The translations under genes were made by a program, and so were the position numbers. From Plasmodiophora brassicae (taxonomy: Eukaryota > Endomyxa > Phytomyxea > Plasmodiophorida > Plasmodiophoridae), in contig JASFAU010000002.1 in assembly GCA_039704465.1 (NCBI GenBank), forward strand, positions 1,488,001 through 1,552,000: a stretch of 64,000 bases of DNA. The letters run 5' to 3'. Positions within the stretch are counted from its first letter, which is position 1. Each line of letters opens with the position of its first letter. The notes beneath the pieces were generated by a model, which searched no databases, had not been told where the DNA came from, and worked only from the letters and a program-made list of their open reading frames with translations. Below, piece after piece: positions 40,566-51,394 of the stretch.

Positions 40566-42386
40566 TCATTCGTCACCTAGCAGAGATGACGACGCAGGTG
40601 TCAGCGGGGTCGGTGCACACATGGTCGGCACAGGCGACGGGCACGGCGACGACGGCAGCGACACGGACGCTGCCGGCGGCGGCGGGGTCCACATGTGCAG
40701 GGCGGTCTCGTACCCGGGCAGCAACATGACGTGCGGGTTGTGCGGGTGGTCGGCCGCCAGCGCGAAGATGTTCTCGTGTCGCCTCAGCAGCTTCTTCAGG
40801 CCGCCGTACCGCGTCTTCAGCATCGCCGGCAGCGAGTGGTTGTTCGTCGCGCTGTGCATCAGTGATCCCATCTTGCCGACCGTCACGACGCCATCGTTCT
40901 CGCGCAGGATCTGCACGACCAGCTCGACCAGGTCGCGTTCGCTGATGTCGGGCATGTCGAACTCGCCCGCCTGCAGAATGTGCCGCGTCATCAGCGACAG
41001 GTCACCGGTCAGGCTGTACGACGCGGGCACATGGACGGTCAGACGCGGCGTCGCCGTCGTCGTCGTCGACGCTCCGTACTTGGCCATGGTGCCGGGTATG
41101 AGACGGACGAGTAGGTCGGCGACGGCGGCGGCCGAGGCGGCGGCGTCCCGCAGGATGGTGACCGCCAGACGCGACTGTTCGGTCAGCTGCGAGCGAATGT
41201 GGGCGGCCGACCGGCGCGACAACGACGCTGTCAAGTTGTGCGACGGGTTCGTCGGGTCGATGACGTTCAGCAGGCGGCCCGTGAAGACGGCATCGGCCGG
41301 CGACGACGACGACGTGCCGTACCGGGCGGCGAGCTGCTTGCTGACCAGCGGCTGCACGTTGCTGGGGAACGCGGTCGGATGCTGGCGCACGGGTTCGCTC
41401 GTCCTGGGCAGGCCATGCAGGTAGACGGGGCCGTACAGGTCCCAGGCGTGCCTGTCCCAGTCGAACGCGGCCAGGTACTGCCAGAGCATGACCAGGGCGT
41501 CCATCGGTTGCCGTATGACGTCATGGTACGCGTTGAAGACGGTCAGGACCAGGCAGCGCACGACGTACGACGTCAGCATACCGTGCTGGGCGTCAATGAT
41601 ACGGGCGTCGTGGCGGGCCCAGGCCTTGCACAGCAGGATGGAGCGCTTGAACAGGTGCTGCTGGTCGACGAGACGGTCGACCTCCTCGAACAGGGCGCAG
41701 GTCGACAACCCGTGCGACACGTTGGCGCTGATCTCGAAGGTGAGGTCGGCGACGCGCGCCCGTATGACCTTGGCGGCATCGGGCGTGTTCCCAGAGACCA
41801 GGTCGGCATGCGACACGTGCAGGCCGGCGTGGGCGGGAGAGTCGGGCGTACCAGGGCGGGTCAGGGCCTTCAGGGCGCGCTGTCCCCACGTCTTCTGGTG
41901 GTTGTGCGTGAAGAACGCGCACACGTTGATGTCGGCATCGGGCAAGTACGTCTTCAGCGCCAGGGACCCGTACGGGAAAATCTTGGCGCCCAGCGACTTG
42001 CGGATCAACGATTCGATATACGACAGGACCTGCATGCGGTGCGCGTCCGAGGCGGGCGTCGGTGTGATCTCAGACATTAGCTGATGGAGCGGCGCGGCAC
42101 ACCACCTGGATATCGGCGCCGACAGCGACGAATCGATGGTGGCGTCATAGGTCGACGACGTCGCGGCCGCAGTTGATACTGGACTGGAATCGGCCCAGCA
42201 GCAGCCGTTGCTCGACAATTCCGGCGGCGTTGGGGACAGGGGTGCCGGCGAGGTGGGCGGTGAGGGTGCGGGTGGTCCGCCCGACATTGATGAGAGCGGG
42301 ACGAGCTGGGAGACGAACTCGGGCGCGCCGACATGCAGGTCATGGTAGACGGCGGCCGCATCGGGGCCGTGTAGGTCGGTGCCCAT
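40566..42386 (-). CDS. PAP/OAS1-type nucleotidyltransferase (TUTase/poly(A) polymerase-like)
   Basis: Single-exon frame; the first ATG is at 42386 (MGTDLHGP), giving 606 aa. Ser/Pro-rich N-terminus, then the polymerase-beta-type core: GS motif with two Asp (FPYGSLALKTYLPDADINV, about residues 137-155) and a third acidic strand (VADLTFEISANVSHG). A PAP-associated helical region follows (KRSILLCKAWARHDARIID), with NVIDPTNPSHNLTASLSRRS, a stretch typical of plant and protist members. The C-terminal part (RDLVELVVQILRENDGVVTV, KTRYGGLKKLLRRH) resembles a winged-helix/LOTUS fold, which could bind RNA. It probably adds nucleotides to RNA 3' ends; the substrate is unknown. Confidence 0.8.
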   Translation of the reverse strand: MGTDLHGPDAAAVYHDLHVGAPEFVSQLVPLSSMSGGPPAPSPPTSPAPLSPTPPELSSNGCCWADSSPVSTAAATSSTYDATIDSSLSAPISRWCAAPLHQLMSEITPTPASDAHRMQVLSYIESLIRKSLGAKIFPYGSLALKTYLPDADINVCAFFTHNHQKTWGQRALKALTRPGTPDSPAHAGLHVSHADLVSGNTPDAAKVIRARVADLTFEISANVSHGLSTCALFEEVDRLVDQQHLFKRSILLCKAWARHDARIIDAQHGMLTSYVVRCLVLTVFNAYHDVIRQPMDALVMLWQYLAAFDWDRHAWDLYGPVYLHGLPRTSEPVRQHPTAFPSNVQPLVSKQLAARYGTSSSSPADAVFTGRLLNVIDPTNPSHNLTASLSRRSAAHIRSQLTEQSRLAVTILRDAAASAAAVADLLVRLIPGTMAKYGASTTTTATPRLTVHVPASYSLTGDLSLMTRHILQAGEFDMPDISERDLVELVVQILRENDGVVTVGKMGSLMHSATNNHSLPAMLKTRYGGLKKLLRRHENIFALAADHPHNPHVMLLPGYETALHMWTPPPPAASVSLPSSPCPSPVPTMCAPTPLTPASSSLLGDE

Positions 42387-43571
42387 ATGGGGCGACGACG
42401 TCGACGACGACAGCGCTGGACTGCAGTGGCAGTTCAAGGACCACCGGTGGTATCAATGACGGAGTCCCGCGGCGGCGTCGGCATGCAATGGCCACGGCGG
42501 CACCGCCTAACCCTGCTGCATCTATTATTAGGTGGCCCCCCGTCCAGCCCCGGGTTACCAATGCTGCACTGTGTGACGGCGGCGCAGTCGGCGGCAGTCC
42601 CCCCACGCTCTTTTATGCCCCCCGGGCCCCCAGTCGCGGTGCCGATTCCCGACCCTACGGCACAACCTGCAGTTCCGTCCCGTCGCCGTCGCACCCGCTA
42701 TACAACTGTGGAATACGCGGTCGCCAATGACGCTGCTGAGTTCCACGAGCACCCGGTGCGTTCGTTCAGCAACGTCCCGATCTGCCCCAACGTTGTGTAT
42801 GTGATCGTGCATGCACAGCGTCGACGACGTCGTGCATCCAGCCTGCAAATGCCCCTAGTCGGCAGGGACGGCGGCCATGGGCTGCGCCGCACGGGTACAT
42901 CGCTAGCTCGTTGGGCAACCCGCGCCACATACCTATGCAATACAGAGTTTATCGCCATGTTAGCCACATTCAAATTGTACTGGAGGCTGTGACTAAACTA
43001 AGTCACATGTGACTAAAGTGTGAGCAAATAGGAATAATCGTCCCAGGACAGAGTTGCCCGACACTGATAGGGGCGACCTTGTCTGGTGTGGTCATCTGCA
43101 CCTTACAGGACCTTTTCGTTTCGTTTCGAGACGCAACAATCAACTGTCAGTACTGTGGTTCATGACCTATTTAATGACCTCCGGTTATAAATTAAACGGT
43201 CTCGGTGAGGCCAGTTTGCTGCACTGAAGCGAACCTTCGTCAGAAGAGTCGTGGTAAAGACGACGACGATGCTAGGAGTATGAGCCCATGTCCACTGCCG
43301 AAGCTCTGACGGCGGCAAGTTCCTTGCAAGAGTTCGTCGACAGCGTTGATACCTCGAAAGCCGTAAACAGGAGTGTTAGGACGTACTTCTATCGGCGTAC
43401 GTTGGCATAGTTGTTCCTGGCTTCGTGTGAATACAGCGGGGTTTGGGAATTCGAGGATCGGAGTACCTACATGCATGGGTCCCTCCCTCCCTCCGTCCCT
43501 CCCTCGCGAGGGCTGTCGGCGTATATTTTTTGCGCTGGCCGGGGTGTGTCGCGGCTTCAGACCGAGGCGGG
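42387..43571. other. Intergenic, about 1.2 kb
   Basis: Short ORFs (up to 201 codons, 42387-42992) partly overlap the preceding gene antisense and look like GC-driven frames. A CCCTCCCTCC run lies at about 43482-43505, some 70 bp upstream of the OST5 start. It may contain promoters for the divergent flanking genes. Confidence 0.4.
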
Positions 43572-43879
43572 ATGTTGCGCGTCGTTGACCTGGATGTGTA
43601 CACGGGGCCGGTGCCGCCGTCCCTGTTCGCCCCATTGTTCATGGTGTCTCTCGTATTCGGCATTGGCCTGCTCGCCTATTTCTTCGTGTACGTCCTGCTG
43701 AACATGGCCCGCATCTGAACTTCCGTGTCCTGACGTTTTGGCCCTGGCACAGGTATGAGACAACGGTGAAGGCGAGCCGCCGGTCATTGATCCGCGAGGT
43801 TGGCCTGGCCACGGTCGCGTCGTTTGCGCTCAGCACCGGCACTCTGTTCCTGTCCCTGTGGTTCGGCGTCTGGCTATGA
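43572..43879 (+). CDS. TMEM258/OST5, oligosaccharyltransferase subunit
   Basis: Two exons, 43572-43687 and 43753-43879, with an intron GTACGT..GGCACAG of 65 nt, encode 80 aa. The product starts MLRVVDLDVYTGPVPPSLFA, has a first membrane helix (FMVSLVFGIGLLAYFF) followed by VYE, and a second helix (ASFALSTGTLFLSLWFGVWL). Length, YTxPVxP motif, FFVYE at the loop and the LLWxGxxL-like end match TMEM258/OST5, a small subunit of the N-glycosylation complex in the ER membrane. Without splicing the first exon would end at MARI, so the splice decides the call. Confidence 0.9.
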
Positions 43880-43951
43880 AGGCAATAATCCCAGTATACT
43901 CGGCATGCCTCCTCTCCCCCCACGCCTGATTCGGTCCCAACGTTTCGTCCG

Positions 43952-44849
43952 CTAGCGCATGGCCATCTGTGTATTGATGTACTGCACGAATGCGCGCGCC
44001 ATGTCATTGTCGCGCAGGGCGCCGACTGCGCCCTTGCAATGTGCCAGGAAGTCGCGTCGCATGCGGTGCAATTCTTGGATGCTGACTGGACGGCACAGCC
44101 GTACCGGCACCGTGCAGGCACCCGTGGCAATCGGCATGTCATACCGACCGGACGTGCACGCCTCATGGATGACCTTCACGATGGTCATCGTCGTGTCGGC
44201 AACGCTGGTCAGGTACCCAACGGGCTCAATGCGCGATACGTCCGTGCAGACCGTTGTCTTGAACGACCCCGGCGTCTCCATCAGTGTCTTGTAGACCGAC
44301 TCGACCGGGACGTCGTCGACGTCGTCCACCGTAAACAACGGCCGATCCCATCGTACGGAGGCGTTGGGAACCTCCAGCCGCCCGCACAGGTCGTCGAACG
44401 CGGCTTGCGGGTACTGTTCCGAAGGGTGACGCTCGGATTCCCATTCGCGGCATCGCTCTACACTGGTATTCACGAAGACGGTGCACTGTGTCGTGCGCAG
44501 GGCTCGCGCGCGGCAGTGCAACTCGTAGCGGAACCCTTTGATCGTATTCAGCGCATCAACAATGACAACCGTGCTCGCCGATAAGACTCGTTCAACAGCG
44601 GCGCGCAGGGCACTTCGTGCCTCACGCTCAGACGTGGATGACAGATATGCCGACCGCGTGATATGGGCGGATTCGTCCGTGACAACCTCGACGGCGCAGC
44701 CGCGTGCGATCAGGTCGTCCCGGATACGGCGAGTAACTCGGCTGAACAGCGGCATTCAGCAAACGGGGCAGGCGACATCATGTCTGTTCGAGGCGCCGGG
44801 CGTACCTCTTTCCGCTGGAAGGGTGGCCAACAATGACGACCAGAGGCAT
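43952..44849 (-). CDS. KTI12: KTI12-like ATPase of the Elongator pathway
   Basis: Exons 44849-44806 and 44741-43952 (intron 64 nt, GTACGC..TTCAG); 277 aa. The first exon encodes MPLVVIVGHPSSGKS, with the P-loop completed across the splice site. The second has VVTDESAHITRSAYLSSTSE, TVVIVDALNTIKGFRYELHC and the C-terminal conserved HRMRRDFLAH. KTI12 proteins are P-loop ATPases that bind tRNA and support Elongator, which modifies wobble uridines. The gene is head-to-head with RPP40, only 84 bp apart. Confidence 0.92.
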
Positions 44850-44933
44850 GGCTGGATCGGGAGCGCCGCGTAACGCCTGGGCTGCACTTCACGGAGTCCG
44901 ACACGGCGTCCGTGATGGGCCCGCCCCTGCACA
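44850..44933. promoter_or_regulatory. Probable shared bidirectional promoter, 84 bp
   Basis: KTI12 (minus) and RPP40 (plus) start codons are separated by only these bases, so both promoters must overlap here or extend into the coding regions. No TATA box is visible. Both genes act on tRNA. Confidence 0.4.
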
Positions 44934-45962
44934 ATGGAGGCCTTGCTGGGCATCCCGCCGCCGACCACCTCCCCGCCTCAACTGCAATGCACTATCAGGA
45001 ATGCGCTCCCCGACCTCCAGCAATGCCCGCGCATAGCATTCCCACATGCCGTGCAAATGATCGCTCCTGTCCCGCACTATCCCGCCGATGTCCATGAGAA
45101 TGACGACACGTTTTACTATCATGCCCAGCTACCGCTATCCGTATTGATCGCGGCACAGTTCCTGGACGAGTATGTGCGCCGCGGCACACTTGTTGCAATC
45201 TCGCATCCAGCCGCAATCGACCACGGCAACGTGGTTGCCGTTGCTCCAGGCGGCCGTCTTCTTCTATCCGTCGACGAGGCGACATTCACGACTGTGGGAC
45301 TCCCTGGCCGTCGATCCCGATCACACCCGGATAGGTACGACATCTCGATTGACATCGGGGCGGAGTCGTTTCGCCCTGGCAAACCGCTGTATACACGCGT
45401 GCAGTGGTGCCTGAAGCACCGGTACCCGGACCCAATAGGTCTGCTGCTGTCTTATGCTGTCGACGGCCGATGCTCTCCGATATCGCTGCCCGACGGCTAC
45501 TCTGCCGTTCGCCTGCCCGCATCGACACGCGTCTCATCGTCCGCGTATAACGGTGTCCCGGACGCGCTTCTGCTCCCGTCTAGTGCGATCAGCAGCGACT
45601 GCCTCGCCGACCTGTCCGACTGGATCGGGCATGTGACGCTCGGCGTCGGCACAGCACATGATACGGGCGCATCCGGCCAGTGCGCCACCCTGAAGCAGGT
45701 CGGTCTCCTGCCACCGGACCTGCTTCTTCGTCGCCTGGCGGACGGCCGTGCACTGGTCGACTCCGGCCTATGCGACTGGGCCATCGTATCCGCCATCGGG
45801 TTCGAGGACGCCCCCGTCTCCTGGATCACAAGCAGGGGCGGCCCGCTGGCCATCCATTCCTACGAATACGCCGGCGATCACCATTGCACGATCGTCATCC
45901 GTCGCCGCGACCCGTCCTGCATCATCATGCAAGGCAGTGCGGCGCATGACCAATACAAATAG
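44934..45962 (+). CDS. RPP40-like RNase P/MRP protein subunit
   Basis: Single exon from ATG 44934, 342 aa; the start could be the later ATG at 45057 (MIAPVPHY), since the first 40 residues look unordered. The RPP40 signature is present: LPLSVLIAAQFLDEYVRRG, LLSVDEATFTTVGLPGRRS, IDIGAESFRPGKPLYTRVQW and CLKHRYPDPIGLLLSY, then a mixed alpha/beta C-terminal half. RPP40 is a protein subunit of nuclear RNase P and RNase MRP, which mature tRNA 5' ends and rRNA. Confidence 0.82.
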   Translation: MEALLGIPPPTTSPPQLQCTIRNALPDLQQCPRIAFPHAVQMIAPVPHYPADVHENDDTFYYHAQLPLSVLIAAQFLDEYVRRGTLVAISHPAAIDHGNVVAVAPGGRLLLSVDEATFTTVGLPGRRSRSHPDRYDISIDIGAESFRPGKPLYTRVQWCLKHRYPDPIGLLLSYAVDGRCSPISLPDGYSAVRLPASTRVSSSAYNGVPDALLLPSSAISSDCLADLSDWIGHVTLGVGTAHDTGASGQCATLKQVGLLPPDLLLRRLADGRALVDSGLCDWAIVSAIGFEDAPVSWITSRGGPLAIHSYEYAGDHHCTIVIRRRDPSCIIMQGSAAHDQYK

Positions 45963-46132
45963 CGACACTTTGTATGCCACTACAACTGTACCAGTAGGGC
46001 AGGCAGGCGGGAACCTTCCCCTTCCCGGCCGCCGGCCACTGCAGTGCGACTGACGCTGGTCGACGTCGCGTTCCCCCCTGGGGTTCAATTAAAAATAGGT
46101 CCACGGCGTCCATCAGTCTGCCGCCGCGCGTT

Positions 46133-46896
46133 ATGTTGCGATTCGTCGCTGTCGTTGCCATCGGCGTCCTCGTCGCTGGCGTCGCCAGTGCCGGGGGCCC
46201 GTTGCTGGCCGTCCGCAAACACGTCGAACACGACGAGATCATGGGGATTGGCCGCCCGATGCACGTCACGATAACCGTGTACAACCTGGACGCGGCCGCG
46301 ACGGTCTCGACCGTCACCGTCGACGACACGTCCGCCTGGCCAGCGTCGACCTACACCGTATCGAACGGGACGACGCGGGGCACGATTGCGTCCGTGGCCC
46401 CGTCGTCGTCCGCGGCGTTCTCCTTCACGGTGACGAGCAATGCGGAAACGACGTTGGGCCCGGTGGCCGCCGTCGTATCGTACTCCGTCGGCGGCGACGC
46501 CATTCGCGTGCAATCCACGCCCGCACCACGCCGGCCCGTCGTCATACATTCTGAATCCGGGTACCACGGTAGGCTGGCGGCGGTCCAATGGTGTCCTCGT
46601 GGTGCTAAGCCCGCGTCGTAGATCTAACGTACGCACACCATTTGGAGTACGGCATCTTCGCTATCGTCGCCATCCTCATGTGCGGCATGCCCGCCTCCTA
46701 CATCGTCTACGACCGACTCGTCATGACGCACGGTGCGGCCGCCCATCGCGCTGCTGCCCGCCTATCGTCCACCGTCCTGACTGGGGTCCAACAGGCATCC
46801 CGACCAAGGTCCTGCAGGCTCAGCAGGTCCGCCCCAAGGCATTGTGAGGAAACGCGGCACCAGTATACACCGCAGACGTTCACATATGCATCGTGA
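46133..46896 (+). CDS. TRAP-beta (SSR2) translocon-associated protein
   Basis: Exons 46133-46568 and 46622-46896 (intron GTAGGC..GTCGTAG, 53 nt), 236 aa. Signal peptide (MLRFVAVVAIGVLVAGVASA), a lumenal beta-sandwich (VHVTITVYNLDAAATVSTVT-like, PMHVTITVYNLD, DDTSAWPASTYTV, VAPSSSAAFSFTV, VVSYSVGG), and a single membrane helix in exon 2 (IFAIVAILMCGMPASYIVY). This layout is that of the TRAP complex beta subunit beside the Sec61 channel. The C-terminal tail after the helix is longer than usual and Arg/Ser-rich, so a further intron near 46800 is possible. Its 3' end overlaps the end of CFAP206. Confidence 0.82.
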
Positions 46897-48775
46897 CGAA
46901 GCGCACGTCGCGCTGCGCCTCGCCGCGTAGCCCCTGGACGTAGGCGCGCCTGACGAGCGTGTTCGTCTGCCGGTCGATACCCGTCTGCGTCGCCGCGTCC
47001 TTGTTGCTGTCGTACTTTTGCGTCTCGGCCGACCGCTTCGAATACGTCGACGTCGTCTGCGTGCTGGACGTGGACTTGCGCCTCAGCGCCACCAACTGCA
47101 GCGCCTGTCGCCTGCGATCCCAGTGGTTCCACGCGTACGACTTGTCGATGGCCTCCTCGACGAAATGGACGGGCGTCTCCGTGCCGACGTCGGCGGTCGC
47201 GTTCCGCTCGCCGTACAGCGTCACGTCGTTCCGGTCGGATTCGTCCAGGCCGGTCACGTTCGGGTACTGGTCGTCCAGGTGCAGCAGGTGGATCAGCTCG
47301 GTCGCCGACCGCACCTTGGCGTGCACCTTGCCGAGATGCGTCTCCGGTGACGCCATGAACGCGCTGAGGGCGGCCTGATCCACGCAGGCGTAGTACTTCT
47401 GCCTGTAGTGCACCAGGCCGAGGTGCGGGTCGCCCGGCAGCAGCAGGCCATCGCGCCAGGCGATCGTCCACGGGCAGTACCCGTCGAACTCGATACGATG
47501 CTCCTGCGACGCCTGCACGAGGTCGGGCGCGTGCACCGCCTCGCCTGCCGAAGCCGCCTGCGGTTCGGCGGCGCCGGCAGGTGCCGACCCGGCCTGTGCA
47601 CTGCTGCTGCTGCTGCTGCTGCTCAGGATCTGCTCGACGCGCGCCTGATCCTGCAGCAGGTGCAGGTCGTCACTGGCAATGTTCACGGTGAAGTTGCACT
47701 TGAACTTGACGAGCTCGCTCAGGACGGTGCGCTTGGCGGCCAGGTGCGCCTGCTCGACCTGCAGGGCGCGCCACAGGCGCCCCAGGGCGGCGAACCGCGG
47801 GAACACGGCCCGCTTCGGCAGCGATGTCCTCGAGTTGACCATCGACTTGAGCTGCTCGATCTCGGTGTCGATGTGGGCGACCGCGTCCTGCGCCAGCGCG
47901 CCCGTCTGCTGCACGTCCTGGAGCAGGCGCCCGATGAACGACGCGTACTGCTGCCTGTTACGCGCCTCGTCCTGCAGGCGAGCCTGCGGCGACGCGATCG
48001 TGCCGGGGCGCGCGAACTCGACCCGAAGCAGGGTGGCGTACCGTTGGCACATGCCGTCGACCTCGATGCGCTCGGCGTCCAGGTCGGCGGTCAGCGCCGT
48101 GATGGCAGCGAACACCTGGTCGGGTACGTCGGGGATGGCGGCGCCCCCTTTCCCCAGGTACCGGTTCAACAAGCGAATGCCCAGCGTGATGTCGATCAAC
48201 GTGGCCAGCTGCTGGCGCTTCTCGTCGACGGGCATCTGGGCGAACATCAGGACGCGATCCTTGGGCAGGGCCGACTGCATGGCGGCGGCCATCTCCCGCT
48301 CCGTCTGCCGGTCCAGCGCAGGCGTGCCGGCGTGCAGCGACAAGACGTCGAAGACGAGCTTGTAGATGGTCGGCAGCTGGCCATCGCTGCGCAGGCGGGC
48401 AGCGAACTCGACGACCTTCTCGATGGCGGCGTCGGTGTCGGCGGTCAGCTTGGCGGCCGCATCGCGCAGCTGGCCCTCGGTCTGCACCTGGATCCCATCG
48501 ATGGCCGCCTGCATCTTGATGGTCTCCATGGCCGGCGAATCCGGGTGCAGGACCCGGGCGGCCGTCATCTCCACGATCGACTGCATCTGCTTGGCCGTCA
48601 GCGGCGCCTCGAACGCCAGGCCACAGGCCGGGTCCAGCGTCACCGCCCGCAGCGTGTACGCGGCGACCCGTTCCGAGCACGGGCGATGCTGGCGCTGGCA
48701 TCGCTCCGTGATGCGATCCGTGATCTCCTTGAAATGGTCCAGGATCGTGCCGACCGTCGCGATCGGCGACGCCAT
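46880..48775 (-). CDS. CFAP206: CFAP206-like cilia/flagella-associated protein
   Basis: Single-exon frame; the first ATG is at 48775 (MASPIATVG), 631 aa. Helical throughout: N-terminal CSERVAAYTLRAVTLDPACG and LTAKQMQSIVEMTAARVLHP, the middle LATLIDITLGIRLLNRYLGK, and C-terminal EFDGYCPWTIAWRDGLLLPG followed by LGLVHYRQKYYACVDQAAL. The FDGYCPW..GLLLPG..LG....KYY block is characteristic of CFAP206, a radial spoke/axoneme component. A Ser run (CAG/CTG-like codons, about 47594-47622) interrupts the middle. Presence of this gene implies a motile flagellated stage. It converges with TRAP-beta with a 17-bp overlap of coding ends. Confidence 0.88.
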   Translation of the reverse strand: MASPIATVGTILDHFKEITDRITERCQRQHRPCSERVAAYTLRAVTLDPACGLAFEAPLTAKQMQSIVEMTAARVLHPDSPAMETIKMQAAIDGIQVQTEGQLRDAAAKLTADTDAAIEKVVEFAARLRSDGQLPTIYKLVFDVLSLHAGTPALDRQTEREMAAAMQSALPKDRVLMFAQMPVDEKRQQLATLIDITLGIRLLNRYLGKGGAAIPDVPDQVFAAITALTADLDAERIEVDGMCQRYATLLRVEFARPGTIASPQARLQDEARNRQQYASFIGRLLQDVQQTGALAQDAVAHIDTEIEQLKSMVNSRTSLPKRAVFPRFAALGRLWRALQVEQAHLAAKRTVLSELVKFKCNFTVNIASDDLHLLQDQARVEQILSSSSSSSSAQAGSAPAGAAEPQAASAGEAVHAPDLVQASQEHRIEFDGYCPWTIAWRDGLLLPGDPHLGLVHYRQKYYACVDQAALSAFMASPETHLGKVHAKVRSATELIHLLHLDDQYPNVTGLDESDRNDVTLYGERNATADVGTETPVHFVEEAIDKSYAWNHWDRRRQALQLVALRRKSTSSTQTTSTYSKRSAETQKYDSNKDAATQTGIDRQTNTLVRRAYVQGLRGEAQRDVRFVTMHM

Positions 48776-49168
48776 GGCCGGCGATCCTCTCGACGCCGGA
48801 TAGTGGGTACCCCACAAACGATCTCACTGCGCACGCGCCCTACCGGGTGGTGGCCCACACCACGTCGTTCCATGCTGCAGCTGCTGACGGTGCGGTGGCG
48901 CGCGAAAACGGCTGCCCAGTGGCCGACGGGTAGAGCTGCCTCGCCGGCAAGCAGTGACCCCCGGCCCGCGGTCAGCAGGACGTTTTGTACCTACTCCGAC
49001 CTGACACGGCTGGTGTTGGTGAGGGGAGGCCCGCGCGACTGATCCGGAATCGCCGTTTTTGGGGCAACACATTGCGAAGTTCAGACCAGCGACGTCGTTT
49101 GTTGCTGTGGGCGGTCCACTCCCCCTTCCGGACGCAGTCGACTGCCAGTCGTCGGCGCCGGGGCAATC
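48776..49168. other. Intergenic region between divergent CFAP206 and WDR44-like genes
   Basis: 393 bp without a supported gene. Antisense frames running in from CFAP206 are not credible. It should hold both promoters. Confidence 0.5.
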
Positions 49169-51275
49169 ATGGCCGATGATGATGGCGCGGCCAGGCTGTC
49201 GTCATCGGCCGTCGCCGCCCGTCCGGATGACCTGTCGGGGTCCAACTGGGACGACGGTACCGAACCCGGGCCTGCCAGCGCCGCATGCCCGACCTCAGTG
49301 TGCGCCACCGCAGATAACGACGACGACGACGAGAAGTTTTTCGACGCCGCCGACAACATTGTCGACGACGCGGAGGGCGCCACGCATCCGGCGTCGCCGA
49401 CCAACCCGACGTCGTTCGTCAATCGCAGTATGCAGGTTGCAGCAGGTCTCGTCGTGCGCGACCGTATCATCGTCTCCGGTCGCCGATAACTGACCCAGCG
49501 CCCCGTCAGACGATTCCGAGTCGGACGGTCTGAGCGATACCGACGACGATGTCAATCCTGCCAATGTCGTCCGGGTACGGTGCCCTGTTCTGCTGCGGCC
49601 AGGAACGACGCCGACCTTGCACGCGCCTGGGCTAAATCGACGATCGGACAGGACGCCGTGGATCCCGTCGCTGAGAGCGCCGCCATTGTCGCCGACGAGC
49701 AGCGCAACCAGCGGGTGAACCTGGAGACGGGCGAGGTGTTCCCCATCGATGACGACCTGCCCGAGTTCGACACGTTCGACACGATCCGCAGCGCCGACCC
49801 GCCACCCGACGTCGACGAGCAGGAGATCAGGGAGAAGAAGATTCGAACGGGGTTCTTTGCGAAAATGCTGCACAGGTACCTGCTGGCACTCGTTGTTGTG
49901 CTGCCCGCACCCGGCCACCCGTTCTTGACTGACTGGATGGCGCACGCGCAGAGCGACCGTCTCTGACGTCCAGGGGTCGAACCAGGTCAAGGTCAAGTCG
50001 CACAAGAAGTCGGAGCTGGACATGTCGGCGCTGAAGCAGCTCCAGGTGCTGAACTTCCACAACGGCCCCGTCTGGACCATGAAGTGGAGCCCGTGCGGCA
50101 ACTACCTGGCAACGGCCGGCCAGGACGCCATCATTCGGATATGGCTGGTCTGCGGTGGCGATGCCAAGATCGAGGATTCGACACTGGTGCCGTCCGCACC
50201 GTCCATGAGCGCGTTCGGCCAGCGCGTACTGCACCCGTCGCCCTACCGGGAGTTCGCCGGCCACAAGTCCGACATCATCGACCTGGCTTGGTCCCGTTCG
50301 TCGTTCCTGCTGTCTGCGGTAAACCCCAGGGCGCGCCTTGCGCTGCTCGGCACTGATCACGAATCACCTGGGTCTGTGTAGTCAATGGACAAGTCGGTAC
50401 GCCTGTGGCACGTGTCGCGGACGCAGTGCCTGTCGTCGTTCCAGCATGCCGACTTCGTGACGGCCGTGGCGTTCCACCCGACGGAATCGCGGCGGTTCCT
50501 GTCGGCGTCGTTCGACAAGAAGCTGCGCATGTGGGACATCCTGGACCATCGTGTCGTCGACTGGGCGCAGACGCCACTCATGATCACGGCGGCGGCGTTC
50601 AACCCGAGCGGTCGCCTGACGGCCGCCGGCCTGTACAACGGCCAGGTCGTGTTCTACCAGAGCGACGGCCTGAAGTACTTCACGCAGATCGATTGCCGGA
50701 ACCGGCACGGCAAGCACAAACGTGGGCGCAAGGTCACCGGCCTACAGTTCACCGGCGACGGCAAGCAGATCCTGATCAGCACGAACGATTCGCGCGTCCG
50801 CCTCTACGACATGGACGACTACTCGATGACGATGAAGTTCAAGGGCCACGAGAACGAGTCGCTGCAGATCCGGGCGCACTTCAGCGAAGACTACCAGTAC
50901 ATCATCAGCGGCAGCGACAATTCCGACATCTACGTCTGGTCCACCAGCAAGGACTACACGTCCGCCATTAAGGTACGCATGCGCCCTCCCGGTCGGGAAC
51001 GCCCAGCGTGCAATAACGGGGGAATGCCAATGCCGTCGTTGTCGTTTCAGGGTCCCAGCATCATGCGCAAGTCCAACGACCGCAACGACTCGTACGAGTA
51101 CTTCAAGGCGCACAGCGGGATCGTGACGGTGGCGTTGCTGGCGCCGGAGCGGACGCTGCTGTTTGCGACGCGCGCGGCACCGGCAGGCGGCCCCATCAGG
51201 CATATCATTGTATCGTCCGGGTACGACGGGCGCATAAAGGTGTTCGAGAACAGAGGCGACCCGGTCAAGATCTAA
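49169..51275 (+). CDS. WDR44-like WD40-repeat protein
   Basis: Starts at ATG 49169 (MADDDGAARL). The acidic N-terminal exon contains DDDDEKFFDAADNIVDDAEG, similar to the start of WDR44/rabphilin-11 proteins. A second exon carries VNLETGEVFPIDDDLPEFDT and ends about 49875. WD40 exons follow: 49974-50318 (VWTMKWSPCGNYLATAGQD), 50382-50972 (SMDKSVRLWHVSRTQCLSSF, FTGDGKQILISTNDSRVRLY) and 51051-51275 (stop). Introns 50319-50381 and 50973-51050 keep frame. The 49876-49973 intron does not join in phase as I read it, and the junction near 49490-49580 is unresolved. WDR44 binds Rab11 and acts in endosome recycling. Confidence 0.82.
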
Positions 51276-51394
51276 ACCAGAAACGACAGCGCTGTGTACA
51301 CTACCACTAAACTACAACGTTCGAGATCATCCTGCCCATCGCGTCCCCGTCGGCGCCCTTCACCCCCATACATGCATCCCTGCTCTGTACCCAA

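Noticed and set aside
47408..49042. 544-codon plus-strand ORF
   Set aside because: Exactly antisense to CFAP206, with Gln/Arg/Val-rich composition typical of GC-rich shadow frames.
48824..49072. Small minus-strand ORFs between CFAP206 and the WDR44-like gene
   Set aside because: Short, anonymous, and partly antisense to the WDR44-like first exon region.
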